A DNA stretch of 35,198 bases, taken from positions 1-35,198 of the forward strand of contig CAIQOV010000017.1 in assembly GCA_903873585.1 (NCBI GenBank). The letters run 5' to 3'. Made by a program: the position numbers and the translations under genes. The notes beneath the pieces are model-generated. The model was not told the DNA's origin and made no database searches. It saw only the letters and a list, made by a program, of their open reading frames with translations. The first letter of the stretch is position 1. Every line of letters begins with the position of its first letter. The stretch comes from an uncultured Rhodobacterales bacterium (GTDB lineage: Bacteria; Pseudomonadota; Alphaproteobacteria; Rhodobacterales; Rhodobacteraceae). Shown piece by piece: positions 21,684 through 29,745 of the stretch.

Positions 21684-21741
21684 GGCCCCGGGGCGCTGCC
21701 CCGGACCCCGGGATATTTGGGCACGTATGAAAGGGCAGGGG
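21684..21741 (+). repeat. Intergenic palindromic repeat, copy 1 (proB-proA)
   Basis: The copy has a hairpin CCGGGGC/GCCCCGG (21688-21694 and 21698-21704, loop GCT), then GGACCCC, then GGGATATTTG (21710-21719) and GCACGTATGAAAGGG (21721-21735). The last part is shared with copy 3 at 33260-33285 apart from one base between the two blocks. The ATG inside it (21727) is in frame with proA, and its GAAAGGG lies where a ribosome-binding site for proA would be. Confidence 0.75.
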
Positions 21742-23001
21742 ATGGACGCGCAATATGCCGATTTGATGGCCGAGATTGGATCTGCGGCCCGGGCGGCGGC
21801 GGCGGAATTGGCCTATGCCAGTTCAGAGCGCAAATATGCGGCCCTTGTCAGCGCAGCCCACTTTGTTTGGGAAGATCGGGCGGCCATTCTGGATGCCAAC
21901 AGCGAAGATATGGCGTTTGGCGAGGCCAAGGGGCTAAGCCCTGCGATGCTAGACCGGCTGCGGCTGGACGATCACCGCTTGCGCGGCATTGTCGATGCGC
22001 TGCGCGCGGTCGCCGAACAGCGCGATCCGGTGGGGCGGGTTTTGGCGGAATGGGACAGGCCCAATGGGCTGCACATTCAGCGCGTGGCGACCCCGTTGGG
22101 CGTGGTGGGGGTGATTTATGAAAGCAGGCCCAATGTCACGGCGGATGCGGGGGCCTTGTGCCTGAAGGCGGGCAATGCGGTGATCTTGCGCGGCGGGTCG
22201 GAAAGCTTTCATTCCTCCACAGCGCTGCATGACTGCATGGTGCGCGGGTTGCGCGAGGCGCGGTTGCCGCAAGCCGCCATTCAACTGATCCCCACCCGCG
22301 ACCGCGAGATGGTGTCGGCGATGCTGTCTGCGGTGGATTACATCGACGTCATCGTGCCGCGTGGTGGCAAGGGGCTGGTCGGGCTGGTGCAGCGCGAGGC
22401 GCGGGTGCCGGTGTTTGCACATTTGGAAGGCATCTGCCACGTCTACGCCGACCGCGACGCCGATGTGGAAAAGGCGCGCCGTGTGGTGCTAAACGCCAAA
22501 ACGCGGCGCACGGGCGTTTGCGGGGCGGCGGAGTGTTTGCTGATCGACTGGCAGTTCTATACCCGCCACGGCGCGGTGCTGATCGAAGACTTGATCAAAG
22601 CCGGCGTCGAAGTGCGCACCGAAGGCGAGTTGTTGAAGGTGCAAGGTACGGTGAAAGCCGCCCCTGACGACTTTGGGCGTGAGTTCTTGGATATGATCAT
22701 TGCGGCCAAACTGGTCGACGGGGTGGAAGGGGCGATGGCGCATATTCGCACCTATGGGTCAAACCACACTGAAGCTATCTTGACCGAGAATGACGCGACA
22801 GCCGCCCTATTCTTCCAACGGCTGGACAGTGCGATTTTGATGCGCAACGCCTCGACCCAGTTTGCCGATGGGGGCGAGTTTGGCATGGGTGGCGAGATTG
22901 GCATTGCCACGGGCAAGCTGCACGCGCGCGGGCCGGTGGGGGCCGAGCAACTGTGCAGCTTTAAGTATCTGGTGACGGGCGACGGGACGATCAGAAGCTA
23001 A
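21742..23001 (+). CDS. proA: Gamma-glutamyl phosphate reductase
   Basis: This 419-residue NADPH-dependent aldehyde dehydrogenase-superfamily enzyme performs the second step of proline synthesis. The catalytic cysteine is Cys260 in [24 protein letters not shown] (124-137) and ILRGGSES (148-155) are ProA hallmarks, and [11 protein letters not shown] lies near the C terminus. ATG 21742 is chosen because AAAGGG and AGGGG lie just upstream; ATG 21727, which is inside the repeat, is in frame and would add MKGQG. The gene overlaps the convergent chpT gene by 11 nt. Confidence 0.96.
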   Translation: MDAQYADLMAEIGSAARAAAAELAYASSERKYAALVSAAHFVWEDRAAILDANSEDMAFGEAKGLSPAMLDRLRLDDHRLRGIVDALRAVAEQRDPVGRVLAEWDRPNGLHIQRVATPLGVVGVIYESRPNVTADAGALCLKAGNAVILRGGSESFHSSTALHDCMVRGLREARLPQAAIQLIPTRDREMVSAMLSAVDYIDVIVPRGGKGLVGLVQREARVPVFAHLEGICHVYADRDADVEKARRVVLNAKTRRTGVCGAAECLLIDWQFYTRHGAVLIEDLIKAGVEVRTEGELLKVQGTVKAAPDDFGREFLDMIIAAKLVDGVEGAMAHIRTYGSNHTEAILTENDATAALFFQRLDSAILMRNASTQFADGGEFGMGGEIGIATGKLHARGPVGAEQLCSFKYLVTGDGTIRS

Positions 23002-23602
23002 GTTTGATCCAATCGGTGCCATATTCTGCCGTAAGGGCCATTTGGTGGCGCGCGATTTCTTGGGCGGCCAAGGGGAAATGCACCGTGGCGGGCGTTATGT
23101 CAGGCCTAGCGGCTGGGTTGGTCAGCATATCCCACAGCGAGGCGTCTAGGCGAAGCTTGGCGGCCCGAGCTTCCACCTGCCAGCCCCCGTTTTCCACCTG
23201 AACCGAGATTTGCCCGCCATAAGCCAAGGCGCTTTCCAGACACATTAGCACCAAGAAAGCCACCTTTACCTGCACCCGCGACACATCTGCGCCGGAATGC
23301 CACGCGATCGACAGCCGCCCCCCGCTTGTCATATCCGACAGGATAGAGCGCACCTCTGCCGCGCCCACGCGCTGCTCGGCCGAGGCCGCGCCAAAGGCCA
23401 CGCGAAAGAAGCGGATGCGCGCGTTGGCATGGCCCACGCTTTCGCCAATCAGCGCCATTTCGGGGCCTTGGGCGGCGGATTCGATCATCAAAAGCTCTAG
23501 CCCATTGCCGATAGCGCCAATCGGGCTGATAAGGTCATGGCAAATGCGCGACCCAAGCAGGGACGCCAAATCTAGCTGGTCGGTGTTTGCTGTGGCAGGC
23601 AT
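22991..23602 (-). CDS. chpT: Histidine phosphotransferase ChpT
   Basis: This 203-residue protein resembles ChpT of the CckA-ChpT-CtrA phosphorelay of alphaproteobacteria, which passes phosphate from the hybrid kinase CckA to CtrA and CpdR. The helix [20 protein letters not shown] holds the phospho-accepting His22. The rest resembles a degenerate GHKL domain without a complete ATP site, as expected. ATG 23602 has AAAGGA at a good distance; ATG 23608, with no spacing, is the alternative. Its start lies 24 nt from the divergent DUF3553-type gene. Confidence 0.88.
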   Translation of the reverse strand: MPATANTDQLDLASLLGSRICHDLISPIGAIGNGLELLMIESAAQGPEMALIGESVGHANARIRFFRVAFGAASAEQRVGAAEVRSILSDMTSGGRLSIAWHSGADVSRVQVKVAFLVLMCLESALAYGGQISVQVENGGWQVEARAAKLRLDASLWDMLTNPAARPDITPATVHFPLAAQEIARHQMALTAEYGTDWIKLSF

Positions 23603-23626
23603 GGCCATCCTTTCGCGGGGTCTTTC

Positions 23627-23812
23627 ATGCGGTCGTTCTTGGAACCTGGAATGTTGGTGCGCCATCCCACACAAGGCGAGTGGGGCTTGGGTCAGGTACA
23701 ATCGCTCATCAATGGTAAATGCACGGTTAATTTTGAACACAAAGGCAAGGTGGTTATTGATACCCATCAGATTGACCTGATTTTGGATTTTTCAACAGGG
23801 CCTTCTCCGTGA
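23627..23812 (+). CDS. DUF3553-family small protein
   Basis: This 61-residue protein has the SH3-like pattern EPGMLVRHPTQGEWGLGQVQ, then GKCTVNFEHKGKVVID. This matches the DUF3553 family common in Rhodobacteraceae, and resembles the short beta-barrel at the end of UvrD/Rep-type helicases and CarD-like proteins. Its function is unknown. Only a weak GCGGGG precedes the ATG. It diverges from chpT with 24 nt between the start codons, so each promoter must reach into the other gene. Confidence 0.75.
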   Translation: MRSFLEPGMLVRHPTQGEWGLGQVQSLINGKCTVNFEHKGKVVIDTHQIDLILDFSTGPSP

Positions 23813-23890
23813 TCTACCCTGTCACAAAACCTTCACCTTTTGGCCGCATGGCCCTATAGGACCCTGTCGTTTGAACAAAGTGCCCCCGCC

Positions 23891-24670
23891 ATGACCACCG
23901 ATGCCCTGATCTTGCGGCTGGCCCGTGATGCCCGCGATCTGCGCGCGGCGCAGCGACTTCGGTATGCGGTGTTTATCGAAGAACTGGGCGCGGATGGGCC
24001 CTTGGTCGATCATGGCGAACGGCTGGAAATTGACGCCTTTGACCCGTTCTTTGACCATCTGCTGCTGATCGACCCGAAACGCGACCCTGACACGCTGTCG
24101 GATGTGGTGGGGGTGTACCGCCTGCTGCCGCCAGAACGGTTTGCGGCGGCGGGGCGGTATTATTCTGAAACAGAGTTTGATCTAAGCGCGCTGAAATCCA
24201 GCGGGCGGCGGTTGCTGGAATTGGGGCGGTCTTGCGTGCACCGCGATATGCGCGGCGGGGCGGCGATGTTCTTGCTGTGGAACGGTTTGGCCGAATATGT
24301 GCTGGAACGCGAGATCGAGGTGCTGTTTGGCGCGGCCTCGTTCCACGGCACGGATGTTGCCGCCCTTGCACAGCCTTTGGCCTTTTTGCACCACCACCAC
24401 CGCGCCCCGCAGGCTTTGCGCGTGGCCCCCATGCCCGCGCATGCCCAGCCGATGGATTTGTTGCCGCAAGATCAGGTTGTGCGCGCCAAGGCGATGGCGG
24501 GGATACCTGCGCTGATCAAAGCTTACCTGCGCTTGGGTGGATTTGTGTCGGACGGGGCTTGGGTGGATCATGCCTTCAACACGGTCGATGTATGTCTGGT
24601 GATGGATACTGCGCAAATGAGCGGGAAGCACCGCGATTTTTACACCCGCAAGCAGGGCCGCGAGGGATGA
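23891..24670 (+). CDS. olsB: L-ornithine N-alpha-acyltransferase
   Basis: This 259-residue OlsB uses 3-hydroxyacyl-ACP to acylate ornithine, giving lyso-ornithine lipid. Family features seen are RLRYAVFIEELG near the N terminus, ELGRSCVHRDMRGGAAMFLLW in the middle, and the GNAT-like FGAASFHGTD. ATG 23891 matches the conserved N terminus; no strong Shine-Dalgarno is visible. The stop overlaps the olsA start by 4 nt. Ornithine lipids are phosphorus-free membrane lipids; many alphaproteobacteria make them constitutively or under phosphate limitation. Confidence 0.93.
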   Translation: MTTDALILRLARDARDLRAAQRLRYAVFIEELGADGPLVDHGERLEIDAFDPFFDHLLLIDPKRDPDTLSDVVGVYRLLPPERFAAAGRYYSETEFDLSALKSSGRRLLELGRSCVHRDMRGGAAMFLLWNGLAEYVLEREIEVLFGAASFHGTDVAALAQPLAFLHHHHRAPQALRVAPMPAHAQPMDLLPQDQVVRAKAMAGIPALIKAYLRLGGFVSDGAWVDHAFNTVDVCLVMDTAQMSGKHRDFYTRKQGREG

Positions 24671-25500
24671 GCGATTGGTTGCACCAACGCTACACGCCAC
24701 CGCACATCACGCCAGCCGGATGGCTGCGGGTCTTGGGGCGGGGGCTGGTGTTGGGGGCTGTGACCTACGGCGGGCTGGTGCTGTTGCTGGCGCTGCGGGG
24801 GATTGAGCGGCCTTTGTTCGGGCAGCACCGGCCGTGGACGCCCTTTATCACTCAAGGGGTTTGCCGTGCGGCCCTTGCCATTCTGCGGCTGGGCTATTCG
24901 GTGCAGGGCACGCCTATGACGGCGGCGGGGGCCTGTGTGGCCAACCACAGTTCATGGCTGGACATCTTCACCCTAAACGCCGGCGCGCGGCTGTATTTCG
25001 TCGCGAAGTCTGAAGTCGAAGGCTGGGCTGGCATCGGCTGGCTGGCCCGCGCCACGGGCACGGTCTTTATCGCCCGCAAAGGCGCCGAGGCGAAGCGGCA
25101 GCAAGCTTTGTTTGAAGCGCGGCTTACGGCGGGGCATCCGCTATTGTTCTTTCCCGAAGGCACCAGCACTGATGCGCTGCGGGTTTTGCCGTTCAAATCC
25201 ACCCTTTTTGCGGCCTTCTTTACCGCACAGGTGCCCGTGCCTTTGCAGATTCAACCCGTTACGGTGATCTATCACGCCCCAAAAGGGGCTGATCCGCGCC
25301 ATTATGGCTGGTGGGGCGATATGAGCTTTGCGCCGCATCTGCTGATGGTGCTGGCCGATGCGCACCCCGGTCGGGTCGAGGTGATTTATCATCCGCCCGT
25401 GCCAGTGCACGCCTTTGACAACCGCAAAGACTTGTCGGCCTATTGCGAACGGGTCATTCGCACCAGCCACCCGCTGGCCGAGGCGTCACAGGATCGGTGA
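24667..25500 (+). CDS. olsA: Lyso-ornithine lipid O-acyltransferase
   Basis: This 277-residue PlsC-family acyltransferase has a membrane helix near residues 22-45, the catalytic HxxxxD motif NHSSWLD (His94, Asp99) and FPEGT at 162-166. It adds the second acyl chain to lyso-ornithine lipid made by OlsB. The ATGA overlap with olsB and the pairing itself support OlsA over a general phosphatidic acid PlsC, although some OlsA enzymes do both. Its 3' end overlaps the convergent ThiE-like gene by 15 nt. Confidence 0.92.
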   Translation: MSDWLHQRYTPPHITPAGWLRVLGRGLVLGAVTYGGLVLLLALRGIERPLFGQHRPWTPFITQGVCRAALAILRLGYSVQGTPMTAAGACVANHSSWLDIFTLNAGARLYFVAKSEVEGWAGIGWLARATGTVFIARKGAEAKRQQALFEARLTAGHPLLFFPEGTSTDALRVLPFKSTLFAAFFTAQVPVPLQIQPVTVIYHAPKGADPRHYGWWGDMSFAPHLLMVLADAHPGRVEVIYHPPVPVHAFDNRKDLSAYCERVIRTSHPLAEASQDR

Positions 25501-26106
25501 CAAGATCGCTTTTAGGGCGGCAAGCGGGTCTTCGGCCCCCCAAATCTCGGCCCCTAGGGCGAAGAAATCGGTGACGGGGGCGAAGCTTTCGACCAAATCG
25601 CGGGTCAGGGCCCCTTCGGCGATAACGGGAACCTCGAACATCTCGGACCACCACTCGAAAAGATCGCGCGGGGCTTGGGTGCCTAGGCCAAGGCCGGTGT
25701 CGCCAATGGGGCCGAAGGCGATGTAATCTGCACCGGCTTCGCCGGCTGACATACCCTCATGCCGCGAAATGCCGCAGAAGCTGCCGACAATGGCATCTGC
25801 GCCGAGTTCTTTGCGCAAAGCGCGGATGGCGCGGGAACCGTCAGTCAAATGAATGCCGTCAAGCCCGTGGCGTTCGACAAACAGGGCGTGGTTTTCGATC
25901 ACAATCGCCACATCGCGCGCATGGGCCACGACACGGGCGGCATCGGCGGCGCGGCCGATATCGTCGGGGTCTTTGCTGGCCAAAGAGAGGCGCAGGCAGG
26001 CGATGTCGACACCGTCCATCACGCGGGCCAGCACCGTGGGGAAAATGTCCAAATCCAGCACCGGCGGGGTGATGAGGGTGATCTGCGGGCGGTCCTGCAT
26101 GGCCAT
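25486..26106 (-). CDS. ThiE/TenI-like protein with altered active-site motifs
   Basis: This 206-residue TIM-barrel protein follows the thiamine phosphate synthase order: ITLITPP, then CLRLSL, AIVIEN, GLDGIHLTDGS, GSFCGISRHE, ADYIAFGPI and VIAEGAL. Key ThiE residues differ. The usual IND-type metal motif reads IEN. The usual HLGQxD reads HLTDGS. The TxTK phosphate-binding motif is absent after GPIGDTG. A non-synthase or TenI-like role is likely. The start may be 26106 or the ATG two codons later. It diverges from trmJ and overlaps olsA. Confidence 0.75.
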   Translation of the reverse strand: MAMQDRPQITLITPPVLDLDIFPTVLARVMDGVDIACLRLSLASKDPDDIGRAADAARVVAHARDVAIVIENHALFVERHGLDGIHLTDGSRAIRALRKELGADAIVGSFCGISRHEGMSAGEAGADYIAFGPIGDTGLGLGTQAPRDLFEWWSEMFEVPVIAEGALTRDLVESFAPVTDFFALGAEIWGAEDPLAALKAILSPIL

Positions 26107-26121
26107 GGGCGGGGTTCCTTT

Positions 26122-26149
26122 GCTTTGCCTTGCCGCTTTAGCGCAAAGC
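26122..26149. promoter_or_regulatory. Inverted repeat between the ThiE-like gene and trmJ
   Basis: GCTTTGC (26122-26128) and GCAAAGC (26143-26149) are perfect 7-bp arms around 14 nt, in the 106-nt divergent space. It could be an operator or a small hairpin. No convincing -35/-10 pair was identified. Confidence 0.25.
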
Positions 26150-26212
26150 TGTGCGCTTGTCAGGGGGGTGTGGCTGGCGTATCAGCCGCAGGTCACAAGG
26201 TGAGGTGCCGCG

Positions 26213-26950
26213 ATGATCCCCCCTGTTTTTGTTCTGGTCCGCCCGCAGATGGGCGAGAATATCGGCGGTGCGGCCCGCGCCATGCTGAACTTCGGCCTTG
26301 AGCGGATGCGCGTGGTCGATCCGCGCGATGGCTGGCCTAACCCCAAGGCGGTCGCCATGGCATCAGGTGCTGGGCGGGTGTTGGATCATGCGGGGCTGTT
26401 TGGCGATTTGGACACCGCCTTGGCCGATTGCGATTTTGTGCTGGCGACCACGGCGCGGGGGCGTGAGTTGACCAAGCCCATCTACACACCCGAGGCCGCG
26501 ATGGCGCTGGTGCGCGCGATGACGGGCGAGGGGAAAAAGGTGGCGATCCTGTTTGGGCCGGAACGGGCGGGGTTAGAGAACGACGATATCATCCGCGCCA
26601 ATGCCATTGTCACTGTGCCGGTCAACCCTGACTTTTTCAGCCTGAACCTTGCGCAATGCGTGCTGCTTTTGGCCTATGAATGGCGCAGGCAAACGGTTGA
26701 TGTGCCGCCTGTCGTGATGGAAATGGCGGGGGCAGACTTTGCTAATGCGGGCGAAATTCACGCACTGGCTGCGCATTATGAGGAAAAGCTGGATCAGGCG
26801 GGGTTCTTCTTTCCCGACCTGAAGGCCCCCAAGATGAAGCAAAGCCTGCGCAATATGTGGTCACGCTTGGGGCTAACACGGGCCGAGGTGCAAACCTTTC
26901 ACGGCATGCTGCGCCAGATTGCCTATAAGCTGAAAACGCAGGGCGAGTGA
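26213..26950 (+). CDS. trmJ: tRNA (cytidine/uridine-2'-O-)-methyltransferase TrmJ
   Basis: This 245-residue SPOUT methyltransferase has the TrmJ N terminus VLVRPQMGENIGGAARAMLNFG, then LFGPERAGLENDD near residues 112-124 and the knotted C-terminal region VPVNPDFFSLNLAQCVLLLAYE near 137-158 that binds S-adenosylmethionine. A helical tail completes the family length. TrmJ methylates the ribose of position 32 in the anticodon loop of some tRNAs. AGGTGAGG precedes the ATG. The gene is followed by a copy of the palindromic repeat. Confidence 0.92.
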   Translation: MIPPVFVLVRPQMGENIGGAARAMLNFGLERMRVVDPRDGWPNPKAVAMASGAGRVLDHAGLFGDLDTALADCDFVLATTARGRELTKPIYTPEAAMALVRAMTGEGKKVAILFGPERAGLENDDIIRANAIVTVPVNPDFFSLNLAQCVLLLAYEWRRQTVDVPPVVMEMAGADFANAGEIHALAAHYEEKLDQAGFFFPDLKAPKMKQSLRNMWSRLGLTRAEVQTFHGMLRQIAYKLKTQGE

Positions 26951-26971
26951 CTCCCTACGGCGCGTTGACCC

Positions 26972-27030
26972 AAGCGGGGGGCTCGCCCCCCGCACCCCCC
27001 AGAGTAGTTGGGCCAAGATGAAGGGGGAAG
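26972..27030 (+). repeat. Intergenic palindromic repeat, copy 2 (trmJ-ctaA)
   Basis: GCGGGGGGC (26974-26982) pairs with GCCCCCCGC (26985-26993), followed by GCACCCCCC, then GAGTAGTTGGGCCAAGATG and AAGGGGG. The layout matches copies 1 and 3 (GC hairpin, ACCCC, GA.TA.TTG, ATGAA.GGG), but it is more diverged. Here it lies about 100 nt before ctaA, and its ATG is not in frame with it. It may terminate trmJ transcription. Confidence 0.6.
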
Positions 27031-27133
27031 GGGACGTGCGGCGCGATGCCAAAGCCGTGACATATCCGCGCCTTGCCCTTGAAGGACCGCGTGGCGCGCA
27101 CTAGGGTCTGGCCAACTGATCAAGGGGCGGCAG

Positions 27134-28273
27134 ATGGCTGGCAAGCGCAAGATTTTTGAAGAGGTTGGGTCGTCAAGCGGGGCGAAAACCTCGGCGGGCG
27201 GTATGATCGCCTCGGCTCCCAAGGGGGCGCGGGGGGCGGTGCGGCTTTGGTTGATGGTGATCTTTGCGCTGGTGGCGGTGATGATTGCCATCGGCGGGCT
27301 GACACGGTTGACCGACAGCGGCCTTTCGATCACCGAATGGAACCCTGTGATGGGGGCCTTGCCGCCGCTGTCGGAAGCCGATTGGGCGGTGGAGTTTGGG
27401 AAATACCAAGCTTCTCCCCAAGGGCAGATCATGAATGCGCAGATGGACCTTGTGGCGTTCAAGCAGATCTTCTGGTGGGAATGGGGCCACCGCGAGTTGG
27501 GGCGGCTGATCGGGCTGGTTTGGGCGGTGGGCTTTGGCCTTTTGACCCTGACGCGGCGGATGCCTGCGGGATGGGCGCCACGTTTGTGGGGCTTGGGCGT
27601 GCTGATCGGGATTCAGGGCGCGATTGGGTGGTGGATGGTTGCCTCGGGGTTGACGGGGTCGATGACTTCGGTCGCGTCTTACCGCTTGGCGGTGCATTTG
27701 GGCGGGGCGTTTATCATCTACGGCTTTATCGCCAGTTGGGTGTTCTTGCTGGGTCGGACGGAAACCGATTTGTTGACCGCGCGGCGCAGCGGCGAGCGTA
27801 AGCTGTATGGCCTGTCGACTGGCGTCATGCATCTGTTGTTCTTGCAGATCGTCTTAGGCGCGCTGGTTGCAGGGATCGACGCGGGGCGGAATTATCCGAC
27901 TTGGCCGGATATGAACGGCGCTTTCTTTCCCGCCGATGCCTTTGACGGGCCCGCAGGCCCACTTTGGGCCAATGCGGGGGTTGTGCAGTTTGTGCACCGC
28001 TTGACCGGCTATCTGCTGTTTGCCTTTGCCGTGGTGGCGTGGAACCGCGGGCGCAAATCGGCTTATCAAACAACGCGCTACGCCTTTCACGCGATGCTGG
28101 CGATGATGGTGGCGCAGGTCGCTTTGGGCATCTTCACCGCCCTGTCGGCGGCACAGTTGCACATGGCCATTACCCACCAGATCGGGGCGGTGGTGCTATG
28201 GGTCTTGGTCATTCGGGCGCGGCATATGTCGGCCTATCCAATCCAAGGCTCGATCCGAAAGGGAACGGCATGA
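27134..28273 (+). CDS. ctaA: Heme A synthase
   Basis: This 379-residue membrane protein oxidises the C8 methyl of heme O to a formyl group for aa3-type cytochrome oxidases. It has eight predicted helices and the conserved heme-ligand histidines in WGHRELGRLIG, AVHLGGAF, FVHRLTGYLLF and ITHQIGAVVL. TDSGLSITEWNPVMGALPPL after the first helix is a strong CtaA hallmark. AAGGGG lies just before the ATG. Its stop overlaps the M32 peptidase start by 4 nt. Confidence 0.95.
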   Translation: MAGKRKIFEEVGSSSGAKTSAGGMIASAPKGARGAVRLWLMVIFALVAVMIAIGGLTRLTDSGLSITEWNPVMGALPPLSEADWAVEFGKYQASPQGQIMNAQMDLVAFKQIFWWEWGHRELGRLIGLVWAVGFGLLTLTRRMPAGWAPRLWGLGVLIGIQGAIGWWMVASGLTGSMTSVASYRLAVHLGGAFIIYGFIASWVFLLGRTETDLLTARRSGERKLYGLSTGVMHLLFLQIVLGALVAGIDAGRNYPTWPDMNGAFFPADAFDGPAGPLWANAGVVQFVHRLTGYLLFAFAVVAWNRGRKSAYQTTRYAFHAMLAMMVAQVALGIFTALSAAQLHMAITHQIGAVVLWVLVIRARHMSAYPIQGSIRKGTA

Positions 28274-29745
28274 CAAACAACCACGCTTACGACCAGTTGA
28301 TGGCTTTTCAGCGCCAAACCGAGGCTTTGTCTTTGGTGGCAGAACGCCTTGGCTGGGATCAGGAAACCATGATGCCCAGCGGGGCTGCTGACCAGCGCGG
28401 CGAAGAGATGGCCGCGATGGAGGGGATGTTGCACGCCCGCCGCACCGATCCGCGCATTTTAGACTGGATCGAGGCGAGCGACCCGCAAGACCCTGCGGGC
28501 CGCGCGCAATTGCGCCTGATCACGCGCAGCTATCAGCGTGCGACCAAGGTGCCCAGCGATCTGGCGCAGAAGCTTGCGCAAGTGACTTCGGTGGCGCAGG
28601 GGATTTGGGCACAGGCGCGCGCGAACGACAGCGTGGCGGATTTCTTGCCGACTTTGGCTGAGGTTATTGCCCTGCGCCGCGAAGAAGCGGCTTGTCTGGC
28701 GCAGGGGGGTGATTTGTACGACGCCCTCTTGGACGATTACGAACCCGGTGCCACGGCGGAAAGTATTGGGGCGATGTTTGGCCGGATGCGGCCCAGACTG
28801 GTGGCACTGCGCGAGGCTGTTTTGGCCAAAACGCCCCCCGCCGCCTTGGTGGGCCGCTTTGGCGAGGCGGCACAACTGCGCCTGTCGCGCGATTTGGCCT
28901 TGGCCTTTGGCTATGACTTTAGCCGCGGGCGGATTGATCTGGCGGTGCATCCGTTTTCAAGCGGGTCGGCGTCTGACAGCCGGATCACGACGCGGGTGGT
29001 GGAAAGCGATCCGTTTAATTGCATCTATTCCACCATCCATGAGGTTGGCCATTCCAGCTATGAGCTGAACATTGACCCAGATTACAAGCTGACGCCCCTT
29101 GGGCGCGGTGTGTCGATGGGGGTGCATGAAAGCCAAAGCCGCATCTATGAAAACCAGATCGGGCGCGGGCGCGGGTTTACCAAGTTCCTTTACGGCGAGA
29201 TGAAAAGCCGGTTTGATTTTGACCTTGCCAGCCCAGAAGCGTTCTATGCCGCCGTCAACCGCGTTCAACCCGGTTTCATCCGCACCGAAGCCGATGAGGT
29301 GCATTACAACCTGCACATCATGATGCGCTTTGATCTGGAACGCGCTTTGGTGCGCGGCGATCTGGCGGTGGGCGATCTGGAAGCTGCTTGGAATGAGCGG
29401 TTCTTCAAAGACTTTGGCGTTAAGGTTGATCGGCCTTCGCACGGGGTGTTGCAGGATGTGCATTGGTCGGTGGGCCTGTTTGGCTATTTCCCCACCTATA
29501 CGTTGGGCAATGTCTATGCGGGCTGTTTGTGGCAAGCGATGAATGCCGCTGTGCCGGGGCTAGAGGGGCAGTTGTCGCGCGGCGATACGGGCGCGGCGGT
29601 GGCTTGGTTGCGCGAAAACTTGCAGCGGCACGGGGGGCTGAACTCTCCGCGCGAAACGATTGCGCTGGCGTGCGGGTTTGAACCGAGCGAAGGGCCGTTG
29701 CTCGATTATCTGGAAGCCAAGTTCGGCGCGCTGTACGGGCTGTGA
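28270..29745 (+). CDS. M32-family metallocarboxypeptidase (Taq-type)
   Basis: This 491-residue cytoplasmic zinc carboxypeptidase has the active-site HEVGH at 257-261 and the family motif HESQSRIYEN at 286-295. GWDQETMMPSGA near residues 28-40, DSRITTRV and IRTEADEVHYNLHIM also match M32. These enzymes remove C-terminal residues from peptides with broad specificity. The length is normal for the family. It overlaps ctaA by 4 nt at its start and the MFS gene by 4 nt at its end, forming a tight three-gene operon. Confidence 0.94.
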   Translation: MTNNHAYDQLMAFQRQTEALSLVAERLGWDQETMMPSGAADQRGEEMAAMEGMLHARRTDPRILDWIEASDPQDPAGRAQLRLITRSYQRATKVPSDLAQKLAQVTSVAQGIWAQARANDSVADFLPTLAEVIALRREEAACLAQGGDLYDALLDDYEPGATAESIGAMFGRMRPRLVALREAVLAKTPPAALVGRFGEAAQLRLSRDLALAFGYDFSRGRIDLAVHPFSSGSASDSRITTRVVESDPFNCIYSTIHEVGHSSYELNIDPDYKLTPLGRGVSMGVHESQSRIYENQIGRGRGFTKFLYGEMKSRFDFDLASPEAFYAAVNRVQPGFIRTEADEVHYNLHIMMRFDLERALVRGDLAVGDLEAAWNERFFKDFGVKVDRPSHGVLQDVHWSVGLFGYFPTYTLGNVYAGCLWQAMNAAVPGLEGQLSRGDTGAAVAWLRENLQRHGGLNSPRETIALACGFEPSEGPLLDYLEAKFGALYGL

